Assembly: GCF_019654975.1 (NCBI RefSeq)
Contig: NZ_BPEW01000011.1
Span: 59,759-123,758 of the forward strand
From: Shewanella sp. c952
Lineage (GTDB): Bacteria > Pseudomonadota > Gammaproteobacteria > Enterobacterales > Shewanellaceae
Length of the DNA stretch: 64,000 nt
Reading direction: 5' to 3'
The notes under the pieces were generated by a model. The model was not told the DNA's origin. It ran no database searches and saw only the letters and a list, made by a program, of their open reading frames with translations. The translations under genes and the position numbers were made by a program. Position 1 is the first letter of the stretch, and each line of letters opens with the position of its first letter. Shown here one piece after another: positions 26,163-36,283 of this stretch.

Positions 26163-28414
26163 TGGCCAATTTGACTGCCAGTGCTACTCGCTCAAGCGAT
26201 CAGGTTATCAAGAGTGAGATGCCACTGCGCATCGCACTCTTGGTGCTGCCTGCTCCACTAGACTTAAGCGGCAATACTGAACAAACATCAGAGCTTATTT
26301 CTGTGCTATTGCCTGAGTTACATAGCTCAAAGTTATTACAGACATCAGAGCTTGTCTCCATCAAAGTCGACGACTTTGAAACTAACTTAACCGCCACTAT
26401 CGATGCGATAGAACAAGGCAAAATAGTGCAAATTTATACAGCGACCAGTTCGCTGTTAATGATGCATGCACTTAAAGCTGCGCAAAATAGGGTTCACCCC
26501 CACGCTCAGCTTGCAGCAATGCAGATAAGTTCATTGACTCAGTCTGCGTCAACAGTGCTTGCAGACTCATGCATGAATAATGCATTGAGCCAAGCCAAGC
26601 GTCAGTTTGACAGTGTCAGTAAACGTATCGATTTGCCCCAGCTTGATAGCACGCAGCAGTTTAATGCCGTGTGTGAACTGATTAAAGATCTCGCCTCTCG
26701 TACCCATCACAGAACGCCTGATTCGATTAGTGCTAAACAAGCTGCAAGTCACTACTGGTTTACAGAGCACCATCAAGCACGTGTGATGGCTATTAATTTA
26801 ACTAATACAGTAGAAAATACAGTAAAAAGTACTGCAACAAACACGACAAGCTGCATCAGCTTCATCGTTTCTCAAGGTACTGGCTTTATCGCAGCCAAGT
26901 CGATTATTGATAGCAAACGATTACAGTTTATTGTCAGTGCAAATAGTGAAGCTGGATTGCTTAACCAGCTTAGCAAAATAGAATCTAAGCTCATTACAGA
27001 AGCTGATTCAGTACTGACGCTTATGCGCGACAACCTTATCGCTTATGAAAAGCAGCATAGTGATAAAGCAGTAATCAATAAATACGCTATTACCCTGCAG
27101 GCAAGCTCAGTTGAAGCCATGCTGCAAGAGCTTAAAGCCATGGCCGATGCTCTGCCTAAGATCATCAGTGAACAAGGTCAGTACCGTACCCCAGCAGGGA
27201 GCTACTTTACCGCTAATGCTTTAGGCACCGTCGAGCAAAATGGTTTAGCGTTTGTTTACCCTGGAGTGGGTACAGTCTATAGCGATATGTTCAGCCAGTT
27301 GCACCGATATTTTCCTTCTCTCTATGCCAAGCTTGAGCGAGAAGGTGATTTAAAGTCGATGCTTCAAGCAGACACTATCTACCATTTAGACACTAAAGTG
27401 ACGCCAGCTATGCCCCTTGGCGATCTAGCTATTGCAGGTGTGGGGAGCAGCTACTTGCTGACTCAATTACTGGTTAACGCATTTAATGTCACCCCACGTT
27501 TCGCGCTCGGTTACTCCATGGGCGAAGCATCAATGTGGGCCAGTCTTGGTGTATGGAGCGATCCACACGCCTTAATTGAAAAGACTAAGACGGACCCGCT
27601 CTTTACCAGTGCGATTTCTGGCAAGCTAACGGCGGTTCGTCAAGCTTGGCAGCTTGATAACACCAGTCCTGATATCGTGTGGAATAGCTTCGTTGTACGC
27701 TCTGATGCGAAAACTATTGAAGCACTTCTGCCTGAGTTTCCACGCGCTTACCTTGCCATAGTTCAAGGCGATACCTGCGTGATTGCAGGTTGTGAAATCC
27801 AGTGCCGCGAATTATTAGCACGAATGAAGAAACGCGGCATTGCTGCCAATAGAGTCACTGCAATGCACACTGCTCCCGCAATGGAAGAACATAGCAATGT
27901 AGAGCAGTTTTACATACAACCGCTACTCGAATCACTGCCTACTGATATCAAGTTTATTAGTGCCGCCTCTGGTGACAGCACGGTTTCAAACGCGACAGCG
28001 GGCCTAGACGGCCAAATTATTGCGCGTTCCATTGCCGATACCTTCTGCAATACCTTAGACTTTACAGCGCTTATCCATAGCGCTCAAAAGCAAGGCGCGA
28101 CATTATTTGTCGAGCTGGGTGCAGATAGACAAAACTGCACACTTATCGACAAAATTGCCAAACAAGACCGTCAATGTGGCAGCAAGTCTTCAGACTTTCC
28201 ATGTTGTACTGTGCCAACAAATGCCAAAGGCGGTGACGATATCACCACTTTACTCAAGGCATTAGGCCAGCTCATTAGTCATCGAGTTCCGCTGTCAGTC
28301 ACTCCACTTATCGATGGATTACATCGTGAAATAGCACTGGCTCATTTAGCCGCTAGCGCGAAAAAGATTGAGAGTGAACAGCAGCCAAACCTAACATTAC
28401 AAGGGGAAGTCTAA
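26162..28414 (+). CDS. pfaB: PfaB, EPA synthase acyltransferase subunit
   Basis: A 750-residue protein with an acyltransferase domain in its second half: GYSMGEASMW with the nucleophile Ser452, preceded by the FVYPGVGTVYSDM entry motif (about residue 365). The first ~300 residues are a degenerate ketosynthase-like or structural part without a recognisable active site. PfaB is needed for EPA synthesis and influences the final chain length and product. It overlaps pfaA (TAATG) with GGAG upstream inside pfaA, and overlaps pfaC the same way, so translation of the three is coupled. Confidence 0.95.
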   Translation: MANLTASATRSSDQVIKSEMPLRIALLVLPAPLDLSGNTEQTSELISVLLPELHSSKLLQTSELVSIKVDDFETNLTATIDAIEQGKIVQIYTATSSLLMMHALKAAQNRVHPHAQLAAMQISSLTQSASTVLADSCMNNALSQAKRQFDSVSKRIDLPQLDSTQQFNAVCELIKDLASRTHHRTPDSISAKQAASHYWFTEHHQARVMAINLTNTVENTVKSTATNTTSCISFIVSQGTGFIAAKSIIDSKRLQFIVSANSEAGLLNQLSKIESKLITEADSVLTLMRDNLIAYEKQHSDKAVINKYAITLQASSVEAMLQELKAMADALPKIISEQGQYRTPAGSYFTANALGTVEQNGLAFVYPGVGTVYSDMFSQLHRYFPSLYAKLEREGDLKSMLQADTIYHLDTKVTPAMPLGDLAIAGVGSSYLLTQLLVNAFNVTPRFALGYSMGEASMWASLGVWSDPHALIEKTKTDPLFTSAISGKLTAVRQAWQLDNTSPDIVWNSFVVRSDAKTIEALLPEFPRAYLAIVQGDTCVIAGCEIQCRELLARMKKRGIAANRVTAMHTAPAMEEHSNVEQFYIQPLLESLPTDIKFISAASGDSTVSNATAGLDGQIIARSIADTFCNTLDFTALIHSAQKQGATLFVELGADRQNCTLIDKIAKQDRQCGSKSSDFPCCTVPTNAKGGDDITTLLKALGQLISHRVPLSVTPLIDGLHREIALAHLAASAKKIESEQQPNLTLQGEV

Positions 28415-31400
28415 TGTCTTCTTCAGACAAAACACCGCTAAACACAGCAACCGGCTCTAAACAGAGCAAGATCGCTATTGTGGGTTTAGCGACACTGTAC
28501 CCAGATGCTAACAGCCCACAGCAATTTTGGCAGAACTTACTCGAAAAACGAGATTCTCGTAGCACCTTGACCGATAAAAAACTCGGCGCCAACAGTGTCG
28601 ATTATCAGGGTATACAGGGAGAGTCTGACCGTTTCTATTGCGATAAAGGCGGTTACATTGAAAACTTCAGCTTTGATCCATCAGGCTATAAGCTCGCAGC
28701 AAATAGCCTTGAAAGTTTAGACAACAGCTTTCTATGGGCACTCGATACTAGCCGCAAAGCACTAGCGGATGCGGGTATTGCACTTAACAATGACGATTTG
28801 CTTGCGCGAACTGGCGTAATAATGGGTGCGCTATCTTTTCCAACCGAGCGCTCCAACGACCTGTTCTTGCCTATTTATCACAGTGCGGTAGAAAAAGCGT
28901 TGCAAGATAAGCTTGGCAGCCAAAACTTCAAGTTAAGCGCCACGAATGCAGCGAGCCCGCGGGCGACTAACGACTCCAGCTTAGATACTGCTAATGGCGC
29001 CATAGCCCACAACACCTCTAAAGTGGTTGCCGATGCGCTTGGACTTGGCAGTGCTCAGCTAAGCCTCGACGCTGCTTGTGCAAGCTCAGTTTACTCACTT
29101 AAACTTGCCTGTGATTACTTGAGCACTGGCAAAGCCGATGTGATGCTTGCAGGCGCGGTATCAGGTGCTGACCCATTCTTTATCAACATGGGATTCTCTA
29201 TCTTCCACGCTTACCCCGATCATGGTGTATCTGTGCCATTTGATGGTAACAGTAAGGGCTTATTTGCCGGTGAAGGTGCGGGTGTATTAGTCCTTAAGCG
29301 CCTTGAAGATGCTGAGCGCGATAATGACAAAATCTATGCAGTGGTCAGCGGTGTCGGCTTATCCAATGATGGCAAAGGCCAGTTTGTATTAAGTCCAAAC
29401 CCTAAAGGTCAGGTCAAAGCTTTTGAGCGTGCTTATGCCGCTAGTGACATAGAACCTAAAGATATTGAAGTGATTGAGTGTCACGCAACCGGCACACCAC
29501 TGGGTGACAAAATTGAACTCACCTCAATGGAAACCTTTTTTGAAGATAAACTGCAAGATAGCAGTGCTCCGCTTATCGGCTCAGCTAAATCAAACTTAGG
29601 TCATCTGCTCACCGCTGCTGGCATGCCAGGGATCATGAAGATGATCTTTGCCATGAAAGAGGGTCTATTGCCACCGAGCATTAATATCAGCGACGCGATC
29701 TCCTCACCGAATCAGTTATTTGGTCAAGCGACCATGCCAAACTTAGTACAAGGCTGGCCTGATAAACCCTCTAATAATCATTTTGGCGTAAAAACTCGCC
29801 ACGCTGGCGTGTCTGTATTTGGCTTTGGCGGTTGTAATGCTCATCTATTGCTTGAGTCCTACACACAAAAATCGGCACCAACCCAATCCCAAAGTTCAGC
29901 GGTCACAGCAGCAACACCTGCACCATTGAAAATAGTTGGCCTCAGTTCGCACTTTGGACCTTTAAGTACCATTAACCAACTCGACAGTGCCATTGCTAAT
30001 AACAGTGATGCATTTATTGAGCTGCCAGAAAAGCGCTGGAAAGGCTTAGAGAAACACCCTGAGTTACTGGCACAGTTTGGTCTTAACGCTGCGCCGAAAG
30101 GGGCTTACGTTGATAACTTTGAGCTCGATTTCTTACGCTTTAAACTGCCACCAAACGAAGACGATCGCTTGATTTCACAGCAACTGATGCTGATGCGCGT
30201 CACCGATGAAGCGATTCGTGATGCCAAGCTACAAGCGGGTCAAAAGGTGGCTGTGCTAGTGGCGATGGAAACAGAGCTTGAGCTGCATCAGTTCCGCGGC
30301 CGAGTAAACTTGCATACTCAGCTGCAACAAAGCTTAGCTGCGTTAGGCGTTAACCTAAGTGATGATGAATACCAAGCACTTGAAGCTATCGCCATGGACA
30401 GCGTACTAGACGCTGCCAAGCTCAATCAATACACCAGCTTTATTGGCAACATTATGGCATCACGTGTGTCATCTCTATGGGACTTTAATGGCCCAGCCTT
30501 TACCATATCGGCGGCAGAGCAATCGGTCAGTCGCTGTATTGATGTCGCCCAAAACCTTATTGCCGAAGACAACCTTGATGCTGTCGTGATTGCCGCAGTC
30601 GACTTATCAGGCAGCTTTGAACAGGTTATCTTAAAGAACAACATCGCCCCAGTCGCCATGACACCAACGGGTAATGCTACTGCACAAGCTAACTGGAACG
30701 TTGGTGAAGGCGCTGGTGCAGTCGTGTTAGTCAAAGATGAAAGCACATCAGGGCGCGCATACGGGCAGATTGATGCGCTGGCATTTGGCCATGCACTGCA
30801 ACTGCCGCAAGTGACCGATAAACTACTGACACAAACTGCAACCAACAACGCCAGCATCAATGTTGTTGAAACCAATGTCGCACCAGGCAGCTTAACCACA
30901 AACGTGACATTAAGTGACAGCTTTGAGAACGCCGTTGCCACCAGCGCCGATAATCGTATCGGCCACTGCTTTGCAGCTGCAGGTATGGCAAGTTTACTCC
31001 ATGGATTATTGAGTGCATCTCGCAACGCAGCAGCAAGTAACAAAGCGCTGATCACCAATGTGAGTGAAAACCAAGCTTCTCAATTATTGATTAGCCAAAG
31101 CCAGAGCGAGCAGCAAGCATTGGCTGCACGCCTAGCCAATGAGCTTAAATCGGACGCAAAACATCAGTTAGTAAAGCAAGTCACCTTAGGTGGTCGCGAT
31201 ATCTACCAACATATCTACGACACACCGCTAGCGAGCTTGGCTGCAATTAAGAACAAACTGGCGAATGGGGCAGTATCCACCCTGCCCCAACAACCACACA
31301 AACCAATGGTAGTTAGAGCGCAACAGACAGCTCAGCTTTCAACCTTACCTATGAGTGCTGTAAATGCTGCCGCTATAGACACGGCAACAGTTGCGACTCA

Positions 31401-34353
31401 AACGCTCAGCACTCAAACATTAGGCACTTCAACGATGACGACTCAAGAAAAACCGACTCATAACAAAGCAGTGGTCAGCACTGCAATTGATGTATCTGCC
31501 GGCGACTTAGCTGCATTCCAACAAAATCAGCAGCTCGCCCAGCAAGCACATCATGCATTTCTTAAGAGCCGCTCTGCAGGTATGCAAGTTGCTGACGCCT
31601 TGTTAAAACAACAACTTGCTCAAGCAACAGGCCAAACTGTAGCATCACAAACGGTCACAGCAACCGCGCCAGTAGCCGTTGCTCAAGTCGCACCTATTGC
31701 AGCGCCAGTTAATGTTATCGCTCCCGATCACGCCAACGTGCCACCTTATATCGCGCCAACGCCAGCACTGAAGCCTTGTATCTGGAACTACGCCGACTTA
31801 GTGGAATACGCAGAGGGCGACATTGCTAATGTATTTGGCAGCGATTACGCGATAATCGATAGCTACTCGCGTCGCGTTCGCCTACCAACCACTGACTACC
31901 TGTTAGTATCTCGTGTCACTAAACTTGATGCGACTATGAACGAGTTTAAGCCTTGTTCAATGACCACTGAATATGACATCCCAGTCGATGCGCCTTATTT
32001 GGTTGATGGTCAGATCCCGTGGGCGGTTGCGGTTGAATCAGGTCAATGTGACTTGATGTTGATCAGCTACTTAGGTATTGATTTTGAAAACAAAGGTGAA
32101 CGAGTTTATCGTCTACTAGATTGTACCCTCACCTTCTTGGGCGATCTGCCTCGTGGCGGTGATACCCTGCGTTACGATATTAAGATCAACAACTATGCCC
32201 GTAACGGAGAAACTTTGTTGTTCTTCTTCTCTTACGAGTGTTTTGTTGGCGACACCATGATCCTTAAAATGGACGGTGGTTGTGCAGGCTTCTTCACTGA
32301 TGAAGAACTGGCCGACGGTAAAGGGGTTATTCGCACTGAAGACGAAATTAAAGCCCGCAGCTTAGCGGTGAAGAAAACCTTTAATCCGCTACTTGATTGC
32401 CCTAAAACCAGCTTTAGCTACCCTGAAATCCACAAGCTATTAACGGCAGATATCGAAGGTTGTTTTGGCGCGAGCCATAAGGGTAATGCTCAACCATCAC
32501 TTTGCTTCGCATCAGAGAAATTCTTGATGATTGAGCAGGTAAGTAAAGTTGAGCGCAATGGTGGCACATGGGGCTTAGGCTTGATTGAGGGTCATAAGCA
32601 ACTTGAAGCTAACCATTGGTACTTCCCTTGTCACTTCCAAGGTGATCAGGTGATGGCAGGCTCATTAATGGCTGAAGGTTGTGGTCAGTTACTGCAGTTC
32701 TATATGCTGCACCTTGGTATGCACACCCAAACTAACAATGGTCGGTTCCAGCCACTTGAAAATGCTTCACAGCAAGTACGTTGTCGTGGTCAAGTATTGC
32801 CGCAATCTGGTGTATTGACTTACCGCATGGAAGTCACTGAAATTGGCTTTAATCCGCAGCCTTATGCCAAAGCGAATATTGATATTTTGCTTAACGGCAA
32901 AGCCGTGGTGGATTTCCAAAACTTAGGTGTGATGATCAAAGAGGAAGATGAGTGTACTCGTTACCCGCATCTTACGACAAACACTGAGCAAGCATCTGCT
33001 ACGGCAGGCCATCACGCATCTGTTAAAAGTGCGCCTGCAGCGTCTAGTAATAATGCGCCTGCGGCGTCTCGCAATAAAGACTACCAAGCTGCATCGGTTA
33101 ATGCTCCATTGATGGCGCAAATCCCCGACCTGACTAAAGCGCCTAACAAAGGTGTGATCCCAATTTCACACGTTGAAGCCCCCATCACACCAGACTATCC
33201 AAACCGTGTACCCGATACAGTGCCATTTACGCCGTATCACATGTTTGAATTTGCCACGGGTAATATTGAAAACTGCTTCGGCCCTGAGTTCTCTATCTAT
33301 CGCGGCATGATCCCACCACGTACTCCGTGTGGCGATCTGCAAGTGACTACCCGTGTTATCGAAGTGAACGGTAAGCGCGGCGACTTTAAAAAGCCATCAT
33401 CATGTATCGCTGAATATGAAGTGCCGACAGATGCTTGGTATTTTGATAAAAACAGCCACCAAGCAGTAATGCCTTACTCCATTTTGATGGAGATTTCACT
33501 GCAGCCAAATGGCTTTATCTCAGGCTACATGGGTACAACTCTAGGCTTCCCTGGGCTTGAACTGTTTTTCCGTAACTTAGATGGTAGCGGTGAGCTACTA
33601 CGTGAAGTCGATTTGCGCGGCAAGACTATTCGCAATGACTCGCGATTACTATCTACAGTGATGGCAGGCACTAACATCATTCAGAGCTTTAGCTTCGAGT
33701 TAAGCACCGATGGTGAGCCTTTCTACCGCGGCAGCGCAGTGTTTGGTTACTTTAAAGGTGACGCACTAAAAGACCAACTCGGTCTTGATAACGGTAAAGT
33801 GACTCAACCTTGGCACGTCGCTAACGGTGTTGCACCGACAACCACAGTTAACCTGCTGGATAAGCACTGTCGTCATTTCAATGCCCCAGCAAGTCAACCA
33901 CACTACCGCCTAGCGGGTGGCCAGCTTAACTTTATCGACAGTGTTGAAATTGTTGATAATGGCGGCACAGAGGGCTTAGGTTACCTGTACGCCGAGCGCA
34001 CTATTGACCCTAGTGATTGGTTCTTCCAGTTCCATTTCCATCAAGATCCGGTCATGCCAGGCTCTCTAGGTGTTGAAGCGATTATCGAAACGATGCAGAC
34101 TTATGCTATCAGTAAAGATCTAGGCGCTGGATTTAACAATCCTAAGTTCGGTCAAATACTCTCGAACATCAAGTGGAAGTACCGTGGTCAGATCAACCCA
34201 TTGAACAAGCAGATGTCGATGGATGTCAGTATCACCTCTGTTAAAGATGAAAATGGCAAGAAAGTGATCACCGGTAATGCAAGCCTAAGTAAAGATGGTC
34301 TGCGCATATACGAAGTGTTTGATATTGCAATTTCTATCGAAGAATCTGTTTAA
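28414..34353 (+). CDS. pfaC: PfaC, EPA synthase subunit (KS-CLF-DH1-DH2)
   Basis: This 1979-residue protein has four parts. The ketosynthase (~20-485) has Cys222 in DAACASS, and CHATGTPLGD and SNLGH for the histidines. The chain-length factor (~505-905) is a ketosynthase fold whose Cys is replaced by Gln703 in AAEQS. Two FabA-like dehydratase/isomerase regions follow: DH1 (~1110-1515, His1407 in HFQGDQVMAG) and DH2 (~1590-1975, His1874 in HFHQDPVMPG). The DHs make and isomerise the cis double bonds of EPA. DH1 lacks the usual P of the D-P-V-M-P-G motif. The start overlaps pfaB as TAATG. Confidence 0.97.
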   Translation: MSSSDKTPLNTATGSKQSKIAIVGLATLYPDANSPQQFWQNLLEKRDSRSTLTDKKLGANSVDYQGIQGESDRFYCDKGGYIENFSFDPSGYKLAANSLESLDNSFLWALDTSRKALADAGIALNNDDLLARTGVIMGALSFPTERSNDLFLPIYHSAVEKALQDKLGSQNFKLSATNAASPRATNDSSLDTANGAIAHNTSKVVADALGLGSAQLSLDAACASSVYSLKLACDYLSTGKADVMLAGAVSGADPFFINMGFSIFHAYPDHGVSVPFDGNSKGLFAGEGAGVLVLKRLEDAERDNDKIYAVVSGVGLSNDGKGQFVLSPNPKGQVKAFERAYAASDIEPKDIEVIECHATGTPLGDKIELTSMETFFEDKLQDSSAPLIGSAKSNLGHLLTAAGMPGIMKMIFAMKEGLLPPSINISDAISSPNQLFGQATMPNLVQGWPDKPSNNHFGVKTRHAGVSVFGFGGCNAHLLLESYTQKSAPTQSQSSAVTAATPAPLKIVGLSSHFGPLSTINQLDSAIANNSDAFIELPEKRWKGLEKHPELLAQFGLNAAPKGAYVDNFELDFLRFKLPPNEDDRLISQQLMLMRVTDEAIRDAKLQAGQKVAVLVAMETELELHQFRGRVNLHTQLQQSLAALGVNLSDDEYQALEAIAMDSVLDAAKLNQYTSFIGNIMASRVSSLWDFNGPAFTISAAEQSVSRCIDVAQNLIAEDNLDAVVIAAVDLSGSFEQVILKNNIAPVAMTPTGNATAQANWNVGEGAGAVVLVKDESTSGRAYGQIDALAFGHALQLPQVTDKLLTQTATNNASINVVETNVAPGSLTTNVTLSDSFENAVATSADNRIGHCFAAAGMASLLHGLLSASRNAAASNKALITNVSENQASQLLISQSQSEQQALAARLANELKSDAKHQLVKQVTLGGRDIYQHIYDTPLASLAAIKNKLANGAVSTLPQQPHKPMVVRAQQTAQLSTLPMSAVNAAAIDTATVATQTLSTQTLGTSTMTTQEKPTHNKAVVSTAIDVSAGDLAAFQQNQQLAQQAHHAFLKSRSAGMQVADALLKQQLAQATGQTVASQTVTATAPVAVAQVAPIAAPVNVIAPDHANVPPYIAPTPALKPCIWNYADLVEYAEGDIANVFGSDYAIIDSYSRRVRLPTTDYLLVSRVTKLDATMNEFKPCSMTTEYDIPVDAPYLVDGQIPWAVAVESGQCDLMLISYLGIDFENKGERVYRLLDCTLTFLGDLPRGGDTLRYDIKINNYARNGETLLFFFSYECFVGDTMILKMDGGCAGFFTDEELADGKGVIRTEDEIKARSLAVKKTFNPLLDCPKTSFSYPEIHKLLTADIEGCFGASHKGNAQPSLCFASEKFLMIEQVSKVERNGGTWGLGLIEGHKQLEANHWYFPCHFQGDQVMAGSLMAEGCGQLLQFYMLHLGMHTQTNNGRFQPLENASQQVRCRGQVLPQSGVLTYRMEVTEIGFNPQPYAKANIDILLNGKAVVDFQNLGVMIKEEDECTRYPHLTTNTEQASATAGHHASVKSAPAASSNNAPAASRNKDYQAASVNAPLMAQIPDLTKAPNKGVIPISHVEAPITPDYPNRVPDTVPFTPYHMFEFATGNIENCFGPEFSIYRGMIPPRTPCGDLQVTTRVIEVNGKRGDFKKPSSCIAEYEVPTDAWYFDKNSHQAVMPYSILMEISLQPNGFISGYMGTTLGFPGLELFFRNLDGSGELLREVDLRGKTIRNDSRLLSTVMAGTNIIQSFSFELSTDGEPFYRGSAVFGYFKGDALKDQLGLDNGKVTQPWHVANGVAPTTTVNLLDKHCRHFNAPASQPHYRLAGGQLNFIDSVEIVDNGGTEGLGYLYAERTIDPSDWFFQFHFHQDPVMPGSLGVEAIIETMQTYAISKDLGAGFNNPKFGQILSNIKWKYRGQINPLNKQMSMDVSITSVKDENGKKVITGNASLSKDGLRIYEVFDIAISIEESV

Positions 34354-34379
34354 ATCTGAGTGAATGACTGGCTATTTTA

Positions 34380-34445
34380 CTCAATTTCTGTGTCAAAAGT
34401 GCTCACCTATTAGCATAGGCTGCGCGCTTTTTCCTAGAAATTGAG
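34380..34445 (+). other. Stem-loop region between pfaC and pfaD
   Basis: CTCAATTTCT (34380-34389) and AGAAATTGAG (34436-34445) form a perfect 10-bp stem enclosing a smaller hairpin CCTAT-TAGC-ATAGG (34406-34419). No T-run follows, so it is not a standard terminator. It could slow transcription or set an RNA processing point before pfaD. Confidence 0.45.
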
Positions 34446-34548
34446 CAAAAGTATCTGCGTCCTAACTCGATTTAATAATAATTTATTTAAAGAAAAGAAT
34501 AGCTAAGAGCCGCTGGCTCAAAACAAATGATTAAGGGTCTTAAATATA

Positions 34549-36177
34549 ATGAATCCTACAACAACTAATGAAATGCTATCTCCGTGGCCTTGGCTGGTCA
34601 CCGACACCAACATCAGCTTTGATGTTGCCGTGATGGAGCAGCAGCTAAAAGACTTCAGCCGTGGCTGTTATGTAGTAAATCATAGTGACAAAGGCATTGG
34701 CATCGCGCAAACAGCAGAACTTGTCGCTGACCAAGCCGCTAACAGCAATAGCCTACCTGTTGCCGCTTTCACCCCTGCACTCGGTACAGAAAGCTTAGGC
34801 GACAGTAATTTCCGCCGCGTTCACGGGGTAAAATACGCTTACTACGCAGGCGCAATGGCAAATGGGATCTCTTCTGAAGAGTTAGTGATTGCGCTCGGCC
34901 AAGCGGGTATTTTGTGTTCATTTGGCGCTGCAGGACTTATCCCAAGCCGCGTTGAAGCCGCTATTAACCGTATTCAAGCCGCGCTGCCAAATGGCCCGTA
35001 CATGTTTAACCTTATTCATAGCCCAAGCGAGCCTGCATTAGAGCGTGGCAGTGTTGAGCTATTTTTAAAACATAAGGTGCGCACCGTTGAAGCATCAGCA
35101 TTTTTGGGCTTAACGCCGCAAATCGTCTATTACCGTGCAGCAGGTCTAAGCCGTGATGCTCAAGGTAATGTCGTTGTCGCCAATAAAGTTATCGCAAAAG
35201 TGAGCCGCACCGAAGTCGCTGAAAAGTTCATGATGCCGGCCCCAGCAAAGATGCTGCAAAAGCTTGTAGATGAAGGCTCTATCACGCCAGAACAGATGGA
35301 ATTGGCGCAGCTTGTACCGATGGCAGATGATATTACCGCTGAAGCCGATTCTGGCGGCCATACCGATAACCGTCCTTTAGTCACTCTTTTGCCTACTATC
35401 TTGGCGCTAAAAGAGGAGATCCAAACTAAATATCAATACCCAACACCTATTCGTGTTGGTTGTGGTGGCGGTGTCGGAACGCCTGATGCGGCGCTAGCAA
35501 CCTTTAATATGGGCGCAGCCTATATCGTAACGGGTTCTGTCAACCAAGCCTGTGTTGAAGCGGGTGCAAGCGATCACACTCGTAAACTACTGTCGACCAC
35601 AGAGATGGCCGATGTGACTATGGCTCCAGCAGCGGATATGTTCGAAATGGGCGTGAAACTGCAAGTGGTTAAGCGCGGTACCTTGTTCCCAATGCGTGCC
35701 AACAAACTTTACGAGCTCTACACTCGTTATGACTCAATAGAAGCGATTCCAGCTGATGAACGTGAAAAGCTTGAGAAACAAGTCTTCCGTTCGACCCTTG
35801 ATGATATTTGGGCTGGAACCGTGGCACACTTTAACGAGCGAGATCCTAAGCAAATTGAACGTGCGACAGGTAACCCAAAGCGTAAAATGGCACTGATTTT
35901 CCGCTGGTATCTAGGCCTTTCTAGCCGCTGGTCAAATTCAGGTGAAGCCGGCCGTGAAATGGACTACCAAATTTGGGCCGGTCCTGCTTTAGGCGCCTTT
36001 AACCAGTGGGCAAAAGGCAGTTACTTAGACAACTACCAAGATCGTAATGCTGTCGATGTTGCTAAGCATCTAATGTATGGCGCAGCATATCTTAATCGCG
36101 TAAATAGCTTAACCTCACAAGGCGTTAAGCTACCAACACCGTTGTTACGCTGGAAGCCGACGCAACGTATGGCTTAA
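34549..36177 (+). CDS. pfaD: PfaD, EPA synthase enoyl reductase (FMN)
   Basis: A 542-residue TIM-barrel flavoprotein of the 2-nitropropane-dioxygenase-like, trans-acting enoyl-reductase type. The glycine-rich FMN phosphate segment (RVGCGGGVGTPDA) and the following GAAYIVTGSVNQ strand-loop (about residues 300-335) are clear. It reduces the enoyl intermediates on PfaA ACPs using NADPH and FMN. AAGGG lies 11 nt before the ATG. Unlike pfaA-B-C it is separated from its neighbour by 195 bp, but no terminator or strong promoter is visible there, so it is probably the last gene of the same transcript. Confidence 0.96.
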   Translation: MNPTTTNEMLSPWPWLVTDTNISFDVAVMEQQLKDFSRGCYVVNHSDKGIGIAQTAELVADQAANSNSLPVAAFTPALGTESLGDSNFRRVHGVKYAYYAGAMANGISSEELVIALGQAGILCSFGAAGLIPSRVEAAINRIQAALPNGPYMFNLIHSPSEPALERGSVELFLKHKVRTVEASAFLGLTPQIVYYRAAGLSRDAQGNVVVANKVIAKVSRTEVAEKFMMPAPAKMLQKLVDEGSITPEQMELAQLVPMADDITAEADSGGHTDNRPLVTLLPTILALKEEIQTKYQYPTPIRVGCGGGVGTPDAALATFNMGAAYIVTGSVNQACVEAGASDHTRKLLSTTEMADVTMAPAADMFEMGVKLQVVKRGTLFPMRANKLYELYTRYDSIEAIPADEREKLEKQVFRSTLDDIWAGTVAHFNERDPKQIERATGNPKRKMALIFRWYLGLSSRWSNSGEAGREMDYQIWAGPALGAFNQWAKGSYLDNYQDRNAVDVAKHLMYGAAYLNRVNSLTSQGVKLPTPLLRWKPTQRMA

Positions 36178-36181
36178 GAGC

Positions 36182-36205
36182 TAGGTGTTAGGTGTTAGGT
36201 GTTAG
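36182..36205. repeat. Short tandem repeat after pfaD
   Basis: Three copies of the 7-mer TAGGTGT in a row plus a partial unit, directly after the pfaD stop and before the terminator hairpin. Of a size that can vary by slippage. Confidence 0.7.
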
Positions 36206-36211
36206 ATAAGA

Positions 36212-36247
36212 ACAAAAACCATCGAGTAGATTCGATGGTTTTTTTGT
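36212..36247 (+). terminator. Terminator of the EPA gene cluster
   Basis: AAAAACCATCGA and TTCGATGGTTTTTTT pair around a short loop and are followed by Ts. It ends the pfaR-D transcript. The A-run on the other side would also serve the convergent acetyltransferase gene. Confidence 0.92.
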
Positions 36248-36283
36248 TTATATCTACAGGCCTCAATTATGGCAACCCGTTAC

